From NCBI RefSeq assembly GCF_028743515.2, contig NZ_CP117969.2:1113001-1177000 (forward strand): a DNA stretch of 64,000 nt, given 5' to 3'. The translations under genes were made by a program, and so were the position numbers. The notes below the pieces were generated by a model. It saw only the letters and a program-made list of their open reading frames with translations. It was not told the origin of the DNA and made no database searches. The first letter of the stretch is position 1; the number at the start of each line of letters is the position of its first letter. This DNA is from Imtechella halotolerans (GTDB taxonomy: Bacteria; Bacteroidota; Bacteroidia; Flavobacteriales; Flavobacteriaceae). Below, one piece after another: positions 46,135-54,494 of this stretch.

Positions 46135-46908
46135 TTATATAGGATACTCGATAACAATGCGTGTTCCCTGGCCTAAATTAGAGAAAAAATTAATATCTGC
46201 ACCTATAAGTTTAGCACGATTTTTCATGTTAAGTAGTCCAATACCTTCTGCCTTATGAGTAAGGTCAAAACCTACTCCATTATCCCTTGCTTCAATAAGC
46301 AGCTTTTTCTCCAAAAATTGTAACCTAACTTCGAGTTGGGATGCCTTGGCATGTTTAGTAACATTAGAGAAAAACTCTTGAAGAATTCTAAAAAGAATCA
46401 ATGAATCATTTCCTTGAATAGTAATCTCCTCTCCTTCTATACGTAATGTTGCCTCTAAAAACCGTAATCTGTTAAATCGTTCTAACTCTAAATTTAAAGA
46501 TGATACCAACCCTAGACTCTGCAAAGCGTCACTATTCAGGGTTTTTGACAATGTTCTAACATCTTGCAGACTTTTCCCAATCAGCTCACTCAATTCTTCC
46601 AATTTTGGTATTGTATTTTCATCTGCAGTTAAAGAAATCATGTTAGTATGCATTCTTGCCACAGAAAGTAATTGTCCAACATTATCATGAAGTTCCCAAC
46701 TAATATTTTTTAGTGTTTGTTCTTGAATCTCTGTTTGAGTTTGGGCTAATATTATTTCAAACTGCTTTCTTTCTTCTGCCTGTTTCACTAGTAAGGATGT
46801 TTTTCTCCTTTGGTATACTACAAAAAAGTAAACCAAAAATCCTACCATTAATACAATTACTACGGTAACATAAATAATAAGAGTGGAAAGTTCCTTTGTT
46901 GCCTCCAT
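46135..46908 (-). CDS. Sensor histidine kinase (HisKA_3 type)
   Basis: A 257-residue kinase with one N-terminal membrane helix (LIIYVTVVIVLMVGFLVYFFVVY, residues 10-32), then a coiled-coil stretch (about 36-68). The phospho-accepting H74 lies in ISWELHDNVGQLLSVARMH. The ATPase domain has EFFSNVTKHAKASQ (N box), DNGVGFD and GIGLLNMKNRAKLIGA (G boxes). It lacks a sensory extracytoplasmic domain, so the membrane protein and lipoprotein upstream may sense the signal. It lies 3 bases after the 46912 gene. Confidence 0.92.
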   Translation of the reverse strand: MEATKELSTLIIYVTVVIVLMVGFLVYFFVVYQRRKTSLLVKQAEERKQFEIILAQTQTEIQEQTLKNISWELHDNVGQLLSVARMHTNMISLTADENTIPKLEELSELIGKSLQDVRTLSKTLNSDALQSLGLVSSLNLELERFNRLRFLEATLRIEGEEITIQGNDSLILFRILQEFFSNVTKHAKASQLEVRLQFLEKKLLIEARDNGVGFDLTHKAEGIGLLNMKNRAKLIGADINFFSNLGQGTRIVIEYPI

Positions 46909-46911
46909 AAA

Positions 46912-47655
46912 TTATTCTGAATTAATACTTCCTTTTTTTAGCATACTAAAACCTATTATAAATGAACTATAATAGACCACACACGAAAATACAAGTATAG
47001 AAGTAAAGGTTAAGGCATCTATACCTAATTGTTTATGGAATATAAAAATTGGAATCAGTGTAAGGTAATAAAAAACGATCCCAAAAGAAAGCCAAAAAGG
47101 AAGTTCACGATAAAAGTAAATGATATTATAACTCTGAAGTACAGAATGAAAATACATAAACCCTAAAATTAGCATCGAAAACACACCTACATACATATAC
47201 GTGTGTAATTGAGCTCCAGGACTCATTAATTGTTCTATATTATATAAAGAATATACCAATGCTCCGGTATAAATAAAAATCAAACCTTGAATAATCCACC
47301 TGTAGGCTTGCTTTCTTAATAGTTTGTAGTAATAATAAAAGTATAAGTAAAAAGAAACTATTGTATATAAAACTGAAGGCCACCACGCACCTCCCTTCAT
47401 GTATTTTTCAGGAACAAGATCTAGCAAGAATTTCCTTAACTCAAAAGATTCCGGATAGTAGTATCTAAGGATATTATATATAGAATAAAAAAGATGAATG
47501 AGTTCTATGACCACTATAAACCATAAAAAATAAAGAAAGATACGGGCCGGAGTCATCTTATAATACCTGTAGTGATAGCTGGCTACGCATGCCGTAACCA
47601 AAGCCATCACCAATATAGATCTTTTAAGAATGTACGCTAAACTTGGTTCAAACAT
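46912..47655 (-). CDS. Multi-pass membrane protein in two-component cluster
   Basis: A 247-residue protein with about seven hydrophobic segments rich in Tyr and Phe, such as ILVMALVTACVASYHYRYYK, ARIFLYFLWFIVVIELIHLFYSI, VLYTIVSFYLYFYYYYKLL, GLIFIYTGALVYSLY and WLSFGIVFYYLTLIPIFIF. It has no family I recognise. The seven-span layout next to a kinase without sensory domain suggests a receptor-like part, which is inference. Confidence 0.65.
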   Translation of the reverse strand: MFEPSLAYILKRSILVMALVTACVASYHYRYYKMTPARIFLYFLWFIVVIELIHLFYSIYNILRYYYPESFELRKFLLDLVPEKYMKGGAWWPSVLYTIVSFYLYFYYYYKLLRKQAYRWIIQGLIFIYTGALVYSLYNIEQLMSPGAQLHTYMYVGVFSMLILGFMYFHSVLQSYNIIYFYRELPFWLSFGIVFYYLTLIPIFIFHKQLGIDALTFTSILVFSCVVYYSSFIIGFSMLKKGSINSE

Positions 47656-47657
47656 TA

Positions 47658-48185
47658 CTATTCAATCTGAGGATAAGTTGAAATAGGTGGCTCTCCATCA
47701 CTTCCATATTCTAAAGGGTCTATCTCAGGGATATCACCTGGGAATTTTTCCTGTAGTAAAAAAGCACCCTGTTGAACACTTCTATTTCCAGTAGGTGAAA
47801 TAAAAAATGCCATCTGATTTCTTTTTTTTCCATAAATTTCTTCATCTGGGAACACCCCAACGTAAATACGAAATCCATTTAAGTCAATACCTAAAGAATC
47901 AGCCTGACGCTTACTTTCATTAATATAACTCTGAAGCTCATCCAAGGAATACCAACTCGACACTGAAAGTCTGTACGGTGGTTTTTCCTTAATTGTATCC
48001 TGCTCAGCACTAAGCATCAACAATTTAGAAGTTTCATTAACAAATTTTTTACTCATTTTTTCCGCTAAAGCAGGCTTAATTTTTTTGGCACTTAAGTCTA
48101 AGGATACTTCCTCTGGTTTAGGTTGGCAAGAAAAAACGCTCAGCAGTATAAAAACTACTAGGCCTTTATAGAAAGGAAATTTCAT
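47658..48185 (-). CDS. Lipoprotein in two-component cluster
   Basis: A 175-residue protein. Residues 1-20 form a lipoprotein signal with lipobox SVFSC; C20 would be lipidated. The mature part has acidic, Ser-rich stretches, a helical central region (SLDELQSYINESKRQADSLGIDLNGFRIYVGVFPDEE in parts) and MAFFISPTGNRSVQQGAF. The family is not recognised. First gene of a four-gene minus-strand run (spacings 2, 3 and 22 bases) with a candidate TATCTTCG -7-like box about 35 bases upstream. Confidence 0.7.
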   Translation of the reverse strand: MKFPFYKGLVVFILLSVFSCQPKPEEVSLDLSAKKIKPALAEKMSKKFVNETSKLLMLSAEQDTIKEKPPYRLSVSSWYSLDELQSYINESKRQADSLGIDLNGFRIYVGVFPDEEIYGKKRNQMAFFISPTGNRSVQQGAFLLQEKFPGDIPEIDPLEYGSDGEPPISTYPQIE

Positions 48186-48390
48186 AATAATTTAGTTTGA
48201 ATGGTTAACTATACCGAAGATAAAAAAAATTAACATTAATAAACTCGCAAAAAAATGTTCTTTTTAAATCAACCATTTCCTCACATCTCTAAAAAACCAA
48301 AACTTCATGAAATGAATTTAATATATCACTGGCAAACTATTGAACAATTTTAAGGAATACTAAATTTTCCGTTTTGCACACAAATCTTGC

Positions 48391-48422
48391 ATAAAAAAAG
48401 GCTATCTTCTTAGGATAGCCTT
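48391..48422 (-). terminator. Terminator after the CocE-type hydrolase gene
   Basis: On the minus strand AAGGCTATC pairs with GATAGCCTT across a 7-base loop, followed by seven T. It is 25 bases past the stop at 48447. Confidence 0.85.
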
Positions 48423-48446
48423 GCTTCTTTAACCAAGTATTATACA

Positions 48447-50288
48447 CTAGTGGCTAGGTAGAATAGTAAACTCTATACTAGAAGAATTATACACTCGATG
48501 CGTTTGCTTTTGAAAATCCTTTTCATTGGCATAAAAAATATTATCCACATAGGTCTGAGGATTCCGATCAATCAGTGGAAACCAAGTACTTTGAATTTGC
48601 ACTTGTATTTTATGTCCTTTTTTAAAAGTATGATGTACATCTTGTAATTTAATATCCACTCCTGTTACTTCATTTGGAACAAATGGTTCAGGCATAGAAA
48701 AGCTATTTCTAAACCGCCCGCGCATCACTTCACTTCTCACCATCATATGGTAATTACTCATTTTGAGATGATTTTGTGTTTCAGGAGTATCAGGGGTATT
48801 AGCGGGAAAAACATCAATTACTTTCACAATCCAATCTGCATCCGTCCCTGTAGTCGATACTTTCAGTCTAGCCATAATTTCACCAGCTAAAGTTACATCG
48901 TTTTCCAACACCTCTGTTTCAAAGACTAACACATCTGGGCGACGTGCCGCAAATCTTTGATCATCTGTCATATATTTTCTTGGGGTAAATACCGTTTTAA
49001 TATCCTCTGTATAAGGTACAGGCTTGCTAGGATCAGACACAAATTCCTCATATCGCCAATCCATAGTAGCGATTTCCGCTAAAGAACCATTATGAAGACG
49101 ATACGTCTTCTTTTGCGCATTTAAAGGCGGCCAATTTTCAAATGTACTCCACGCATTCTTACCTGTGTCATACATATAGGCTTCAGGAAGATTAGTGGTT
49201 CCATCGGCACTTCCTTTTAGAAAATGTGTAAAAAATGTGGTCTCTATTTCCTCCTGATAAAACGCAGAAATATTATCCCCAAAATACACATTACCAATAG
49301 CTTGACGCTCTTTATTACGTGCCCAATCTCCATGACTCCATGGCCCCATTACAATGGTATTATAGTTCGTACTATTCTTCTCTATATTCTTATATGTTTC
49401 TAAGGGGCCGTACAAATCTTCTGCATCAAACCAACCTCCGACAACCATAACGGCAGGTTTAATATTCTTAAGGTGCTGAATTATTCCTCTAGATTTCCAA
49501 AACTCATCATAGTTCGGATGATTTTTTAGCTGTTGCCAAAATACATTGTCTTCTTTATAATATGCATCAAGGTTCGATAAAGGGCCTGCATCAAGGAAAA
49601 ATTGATATTGATCTTGAGTACCTAAATCAGGAAGAGTATACCATGATTTAGTCGTTGGTTCTGATTTTTCATGCCCAAACAGCGCAGTAGCTCTCCAATA
49701 ACTTAGCATATAGGCGCCATTGTGATGAAAATCATCAAAAAAGAAATCACCAATTGGTGCTTGTGGCGATACTGCTTTAAGTGCCGGATGAGAATCAAGT
49801 AAGGAGTATGTCGAATAAAATCCAGGATAGGAAATCCCCCATACTCCTACTTTTCCATTATTATTCTTTACTTTTTTAACCAACCAATCTATCGTATCAT
49901 AGGTATCAGAGGCCTCATCAATTTGCTTTTTCTTTTTCCCAGGAATATACGCTCTCATATTGTCATATACCCCTTCACTATTCCATCGGCCTCGAACATC
50001 CTGATAAACAAAAATGTATCCCTGTTCCATAAGGGTACGATTAGGCCCTATACTAGCTCTAAAAGCATCCGGTCCATAGGGAGCACAGCTATAAGGAGTC
50101 CTAGACATTAATATAGGATACTTCTTAGAAGTATCTTTGGGACTATAAATGGTTGTGTGTAACTTAACACCATCCCTCATCGGAATTACAATCTCCTGTT
50201 TGGTGTAATAGTCCTGAACTTTGTATTCTTGTGCAGTTCCTATAAATAAATAGAAACCTAACACTAAGGTCATTATATACTTTTTCAT
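48447..50288 (-). CDS. CocE/NonD family hydrolase (X-Pro peptidase / acylase-like), exported
   Basis: A 613-residue protein with a signal peptide (1-19, ending IGTAQ). The alpha/beta-hydrolase domain has IPMRDGVKLHTTIYSPKD, VYQDVRGRWNSEG and the nucleophile S153 in VGVWGISYPGFYS. The Asp is probably in GGWFDAEDLYGPLE, and the His in GPWSHGDWARN. The C-terminal jelly-roll domain (about 430-613) is typical of cocaine esterase, glutaryl-7-ACA acylase and X-Pro dipeptidyl peptidases. In flavobacteria a peptidase role is likely; the substrate is unproven. Confidence 0.88.
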   Translation of the reverse strand: MKKYIMTLVLGFYLFIGTAQEYKVQDYYTKQEIVIPMRDGVKLHTTIYSPKDTSKKYPILMSRTPYSCAPYGPDAFRASIGPNRTLMEQGYIFVYQDVRGRWNSEGVYDNMRAYIPGKKKKQIDEASDTYDTIDWLVKKVKNNNGKVGVWGISYPGFYSTYSLLDSHPALKAVSPQAPIGDFFFDDFHHNGAYMLSYWRATALFGHEKSEPTTKSWYTLPDLGTQDQYQFFLDAGPLSNLDAYYKEDNVFWQQLKNHPNYDEFWKSRGIIQHLKNIKPAVMVVGGWFDAEDLYGPLETYKNIEKNSTNYNTIVMGPWSHGDWARNKERQAIGNVYFGDNISAFYQEEIETTFFTHFLKGSADGTTNLPEAYMYDTGKNAWSTFENWPPLNAQKKTYRLHNGSLAEIATMDWRYEEFVSDPSKPVPYTEDIKTVFTPRKYMTDDQRFAARRPDVLVFETEVLENDVTLAGEIMARLKVSTTGTDADWIVKVIDVFPANTPDTPETQNHLKMSNYHMMVRSEVMRGRFRNSFSMPEPFVPNEVTGVDIKLQDVHHTFKKGHKIQVQIQSTWFPLIDRNPQTYVDNIFYANEKDFQKQTHRVYNSSSIEFTILPSH

Positions 50289-50375
50289 TTGTGGTGGTTA
50301 TAAAATAATTTAGCTAGATAAAAATATTGTTTCTTCTATAAAAACCCTATTTCTTAACATTTAATTAAGGTTATT

Positions 50376-50430
50376 AGTAAAATATATTGGTCTTAAAGTA
50401 AAATTTATTTTACTTTTTAATAATTTTACT
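50376..50430. promoter_or_regulatory. Four AGTAAAAT boxes, candidate operator
   Basis: AGTAAAAT occurs at 50376-50383 and 50397-50404, and its inverse ATTTTACT at 50407-50414 and 50423-50430. The inner pair forms a perfect palindrome with a 2-base centre. The cluster ends two bases before a -7 box at 50432 and covers its -33 region. It could be bound by the small HTH protein encoded at 50933. Confidence 0.55.
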
Positions 50431-50431
50431 T

Positions 50432-50439
50432 TACATTTG
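50432..50439 (+). promoter_or_regulatory. -7 promoter element of the 50467 operon
   Basis: TACATTTG, exact TAnnTTTG, 28 bases before ATG 50467. The -33 position falls on T-rich sequence inside the AGTAAAAT cluster. Confidence 0.55.
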
Positions 50440-50466
50440 AATACTATTTTCTAAAACATCGATCAT

Positions 50467-50943
50467 ATGAAAACTCGTTATTTATTTCCACACAGTTGTA
50501 AAAAATGGGGTTGGATTCTATTCTTTATAGGATTAAGCCTTGGGGTTTTTGCGAGAATTAACAATTTTGAAACAGATCAATACCTAGTTACCAAGGTATG
50601 GGCATTAATAAACGATTCCTTACTATCTAAAACTTATTTTCAATGGATTGAAAATGGTCTTTTAGATGAGATCATTATCGCCCTTATTGGTATTGGAGGT
50701 ATCCTCATTGGGTTTTCAAAAATTAAAGAAGAAGACGAATACTCATTTCAATTACGAACAGAATCTCTAATATGGTCCTTTTACATAAATTTTGCACTGC
50801 TATTAATCAGCACATTTCTTATTTATGGAATTGCCTACTTTGAAATTATGATCTATCAATTATTTTCTATGCTCATATTCTTTATAGCACGCTTTCACTA
50901 TGTATTGTATATTGCTAATAAATCAATCAAATATGAAGAATAG
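50467..50943 (+). CDS. Membrane protein co-transcribed with a small HTH regulator
   Basis: A 158-residue protein with about four membrane helices: WGWILFFIGLSLGVFARI, GLLDEIIIALIGIGGILIGF, LIWSFYINFALLLISTFLIYGIAYFEIM and FSMLIFFIARFHYVLYI. FSKIKEEDEYSFQLRTESLIWS lies in a cytoplasmic loop. I recognise the pattern of a membrane protein paired with a YozG-like HTH protein, seen in many Bacteroidota. Function is unknown. Its last codons overlap the next gene by 11 bases. Confidence 0.7.
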   Translation: MKTRYLFPHSCKKWGWILFFIGLSLGVFARINNFETDQYLVTKVWALINDSLLSKTYFQWIENGLLDEIIIALIGIGGILIGFSKIKEEDEYSFQLRTESLIWSFYINFALLLISTFLIYGIAYFEIMIYQLFSMLIFFIARFHYVLYIANKSIKYEE

Positions 50944-51133
50944 TCTTAAGGTACAACGCGCCATTAAAAATATTACACAAGCTGATTTGGCTGAAGCAAT
51001 AGGTGTTAGTAGGCAAACTATTAATGCAATGGAAAAGGGAAAATATGTCCCCTCTACAGTCTTAGCCCTTAAGCTTGCGCAATATTTTAATCAACCAGTA
51101 GAAGCCATTTTTCAATTAAACGATAACGATTAA
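50933..51133 (+). CDS. Small Cro/CI-type HTH transcription regulator
   Basis: A 66-residue single-domain HTH_3 protein from ATG 50933. SLKVQRAIKNITQADLAEAIGVSRQTINAMEKGKYVPS (in parts) is a typical helix-turn-helix, and STVLALKLAQYFNQPVEAIFQL completes the domain. It overlaps the membrane-protein gene and probably represses the shared promoter. The AGTAAAAT cluster upstream is the obvious candidate operator. Confidence 0.9.
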   Translation: MKNSLKVQRAIKNITQADLAEAIGVSRQTINAMEKGKYVPSTVLALKLAQYFNQPVEAIFQLNDND

Positions 51134-51159
51134 AAAAAGCTGCCATTTGGCAGCTTTTT
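51134..51159. terminator. Bidirectional terminator
   Basis: AAAAGCTGCC and GGCAGCTTTT pair across a 4-base ATTT loop with A and T runs on either side. It serves the HTH gene and the convergent DsbD-like gene. Confidence 0.85.
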
Positions 51160-53127
51160 CTATTTAAGAGCTTTGTATGCTTTTATTCCTTCTTCAAGCC
51201 AATTTTTATAAGTCTCAATATCTGTATACTGTTGTGGTGCACTTAAAATCTCTAATTCCGGAGATAGTAATACATAATAAGGCTGTGAAGCTGTATGAAA
51301 ATTAACCGCTTGAAAAGTTGCCCATTTCTCTCCTATTGTTTTTATCTTTTTCACCCTTCCACTATCATATTGAAAATCAAATTGTGACACCTCAGGTAAT
51401 TCTTTACGATCGTCTATATATAAAGATATTAAAACATACTCATCATTAATAAGCTGAAAAACTTCTGAATCACTCCAAACATGTTCTTCCATTTTACGGC
51501 AGTTAACACAGGCCCATCCGGTAAAATCTAGCATTATAGGTTTATTTTGAAGTTTTGCATAGGCCAAACCAGTTTCAAAGTCCTTAAAACAATTCAATCC
51601 TAATGGACAATCACTTTTTTGTTCTGCAACCGTATAAAAAGCTGGTGGAGGGAAACCACTGAGCAATTTTAACTGGTTTTGTCCAAAAAGTCCCAATATC
51701 AAATACACTGAGAACAGCGTACTAATAATCCCAATACTTACACGGATTTTAGAAAGTTTTGCCTTCAGATTATCATGTGGAAATCGAATAATTCCGAAAA
51801 GATATAAGCTCATTAATATAAAAATCAGCACCCAAATTCCAATAAAGATTTCTCTTTTAAGGATTCCCCAATGCGCCACTAAATCAGCATTTGAAAGGAA
51901 CTTAAATGCTAAAGCTAATTCTAAAAATCCTAGTACTACTTTGGTGGTTGTCATCCACCCTCCGGACTTTGGAAGTGAATTCAACCAATTAGGAAATAAA
52001 GCGAATAACGCAAATGGTAATGCAAGTGCTACACCAAAGCCAGCCATACCGGCCGTGAGTTGCATTGCCCCACCTTCTGCCGTTAGCGACCCTGCCAATA
52101 ATGACCCTAAAATAGGACCAGTACAAGAAAAAGAAACTAAAGCTAGGGTAACAGCCATAAAGAAGATGCCAACTATTCCACCGATATTAGAAGCATTATC
52201 CATCTTATTACTCCATGAGGAAGGTAAGGTAAGTTCATAATACCCGAAGAAGGAAAATGCAAAGAATAAGAAAATTATAAAAAAGGCTACGTTTAACCAT
52301 ATATTGGTTGAAATTGTATTCAATATTTCAGGGTCTATACTATCCAAAAAGTGAAAAGGAATACTTAACAGAACATAAATAAGAAGTATAAAAAACCCGT
52401 ACAATATGGCATTTGCAATCCCTTTTCCTTTGCTTTTATTCTGTTTGGTAAAAAACGAAACAGTTAGTGGTATCATTGGAAATACGCAAGGAGTCAACAA
52501 TGCCAAAAGTCCACCTAAAAATCCTAAAATAAAAATTCCCCATAACCCTGTATTACTTTGAGAAGCAGTAGCACTTTCTTGTAATAATTCTACATTCTTA
52601 AGGGGTAATTTCAACTGAGATGAAAGTTCTTTACTTCGCTCATCTATTTCTTCATAGACTAGGGAAGCCTCACTACCATCCAATGAAAAAACAAAGTCTT
52701 CATCAAGATTAATACAAACATCGATACATGCCTGATAAAAGATATTTCCTCGTATCTTTTTTATTTCTGGATTTAAAAGTCGAATGTGTTGTGTAATAAG
52801 GGCTTCATTTTTAAAAAAAGTCTCATCAACCTCAAAAATCTCACTGTATTGCGTATATGTTTTTCCCTCCTGGGCAGCACCTAATAGTTCAAAATCCACC
52901 CCTACACCTTCAAAAGTAAGCTCAGTAGGCAATGCTCCTCCCTCTGGAGTGAATTGCGAATACACATGCCATTCAGGGTCTATAGTTCCTTTTAATATAA
53001 GCTTATATTCAGCATCTGAAAGTTGTTCTACTTCATACTTCCACTTAACAGGTTGCTGGTTACCCATCTGGGAAAAACTAAAAAAAGAAGATAATACTAC
53101 TAGAAAAAAAAGTGAAATTCTCATCAC
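51160..53127 (-). CDS. DsbD-like thiol:disulfide interchange protein
   Basis: A 655-residue protein with a signal peptide (1-20). A periplasmic DsbD-alpha-like domain (about 25-180; VKWKYEVEQLSDAEYKLILKG in parts) comes first. An eight-helix electron-transfer domain (about 195-470) carries CVFPMIPLT and FSCTGPILGS cysteines. A C-terminal thioredoxin-like domain has WACVNCRKMEEHVWSD. It passes electrons from cytoplasmic thioredoxin to periplasmic partners for disulfide isomerisation or cytochrome maturation. The start may be the second Met. Confidence 0.9.
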   Translation of the reverse strand: MMRISLFFLVVLSSFFSFSQMGNQQPVKWKYEVEQLSDAEYKLILKGTIDPEWHVYSQFTPEGGALPTELTFEGVGVDFELLGAAQEGKTYTQYSEIFEVDETFFKNEALITQHIRLLNPEIKKIRGNIFYQACIDVCINLDEDFVFSLDGSEASLVYEEIDERSKELSSQLKLPLKNVELLQESATASQSNTGLWGIFILGFLGGLLALLTPCVFPMIPLTVSFFTKQNKSKGKGIANAILYGFFILLIYVLLSIPFHFLDSIDPEILNTISTNIWLNVAFFIIFLFFAFSFFGYYELTLPSSWSNKMDNASNIGGIVGIFFMAVTLALVSFSCTGPILGSLLAGSLTAEGGAMQLTAGMAGFGVALALPFALFALFPNWLNSLPKSGGWMTTTKVVLGFLELALAFKFLSNADLVAHWGILKREIFIGIWVLIFILMSLYLFGIIRFPHDNLKAKLSKIRVSIGIISTLFSVYLILGLFGQNQLKLLSGFPPPAFYTVAEQKSDCPLGLNCFKDFETGLAYAKLQNKPIMLDFTGWACVNCRKMEEHVWSDSEVFQLINDEYVLISLYIDDRKELPEVSQFDFQYDSGRVKKIKTIGEKWATFQAVNFHTASQPYYVLLSPELEILSAPQQYTDIETYKNWLEEGIKAYKALK

Positions 53128-53161
53128 CAGAAGTCGTTTTTGGTTTATTTGATTATTTAAA

Positions 53162-54475
53162 TCAAGACAAACTTTGTGCTTTAATCATGCAAACTGATGA
53201 AGATGTTGTGGACGCCAAAAATCTTCGATCGGCACGCAATCCGATAACCCAAACAATGTCTTTACCAGAACACAAAAGCCATTGTTGTTCTTTTTCAAAT
53301 AGAGTTCGCTTCTCATCTTTAAAAAACTTACTTAACTTTTTTTTACCTTGCATTCCAGTTGGGTAAAAATAATCTCCTTTTTCCCATTTACGAATTAGAA
53401 GTGGGAACTTTAACGTTTCTTTATCAAGATAGATACAATTTGATGAGGTTTCACCCTTCCCCATCACTGTTTCCATCGTAAGCGCCCAATTAGTTAAGGT
53501 AATTGCATCTATTCCATTATCCCACAATACTTGAGACACCTCACTGAAATCTCTTGATTTTAATATGAGCTTCTCCCGATCTTTTAACAAACGAAATGCA
53601 TCTGAAAACAACTGTTTTCCACTCATGGATGACAATAAATCTAGTACTGATGGGGCGGAAAATCCATAAGGATGGAATAATTCATGTACATACAATTCGA
53701 AAGGATGTAGTTTCCTTAATTCAGGTATAGAAATAGTAATTACATTTCCATCCTTTTCAAAAAGTTCTTCTTTACTTTTTTCAATAACTGAAGCAACTAA
53801 TGAGGCATTTTGTCTTAAATAGGTCTGAGTTCTTAAAAAATTGTGCAAAAACTCAGGATGCATCATTTTTAGATTTGGAACAATAGTATGACGAATTCTA
53901 TTGCGCAAATAATTAATGGTTGCATTACTACTATCTTCTCTCCATTCTAGCTTATTTTCTTCTGCATAAGATTTTAACTCAAGTCTGGAAAATGGCAATA
54001 AAGGTCTTACTATAGCTCCATTCTTTTCTGGAATACCAGTGAGTCCGTCAAGCCCTGTTCCCCTAGATAAATTGATTAAAAACGTTTCTAGTGCATCATC
54101 TGCATGATGCGCTGTAAGTACAGCACTATAAGAATGTTCTTGAACTAAAGAAGAAAACCATTTATATCGCAATTCTCTAGCTGCCAACTGAGTGTTTAGC
54201 TTATGACTAGTGGCGTATTGTTTTGTGTCGAATTTTTTTACATGAATAGGGATATGATGCCTTTGAGCCCATTGTACCACAAATTGCTCATCTGCATCAC
54301 TTTCATTAGCTCTTAATTTAAAATTACAATGTGCTATGGCAAAAGTATAACCAGCTTCTTTAAATAAATTAGCCAACACCATACTATCAAGACCACCACT
54401 CACAGCAATTAATACTAATTGATGAGAAACTTCTGGAAAATGTTGATCTAAATGCTGTTTGAATTTTGTAAACAT
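53162..54475 (-). CDS. tilS: tRNA(Ile)-lysidine synthase
   Basis: Modifies C34 of tRNA-Ile(CAU) to lysidine so that it reads AUA. The 437-residue protein has the PP-loop SGGLDSM at 26-32, then AIAHCNFKLRANESDADEQFV, TAHHADDALETFLINLSRGTGLDGLTGIP (in parts) and the C-terminal TilS domain. Length is normal. pabB lies 19 bases upstream on the same strand, so both are probably co-transcribed. Confidence 0.95.
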   Translation of the reverse strand: MFTKFKQHLDQHFPEVSHQLVLIAVSGGLDSMVLANLFKEAGYTFAIAHCNFKLRANESDADEQFVVQWAQRHHIPIHVKKFDTKQYATSHKLNTQLAARELRYKWFSSLVQEHSYSAVLTAHHADDALETFLINLSRGTGLDGLTGIPEKNGAIVRPLLPFSRLELKSYAEENKLEWREDSSNATINYLRNRIRHTIVPNLKMMHPEFLHNFLRTQTYLRQNASLVASVIEKSKEELFEKDGNVITISIPELRKLHPFELYVHELFHPYGFSAPSVLDLLSSMSGKQLFSDAFRLLKDREKLILKSRDFSEVSQVLWDNGIDAITLTNWALTMETVMGKGETSSNCIYLDKETLKFPLLIRKWEKGDYFYPTGMQGKKKLSKFFKDEKRTLFEKEQQWLLCSGKDIVWVIGLRADRRFLASTTSSSVCMIKAQSLS

Positions 54476-54494
54476 AACTGTAAAGATACCTTTT

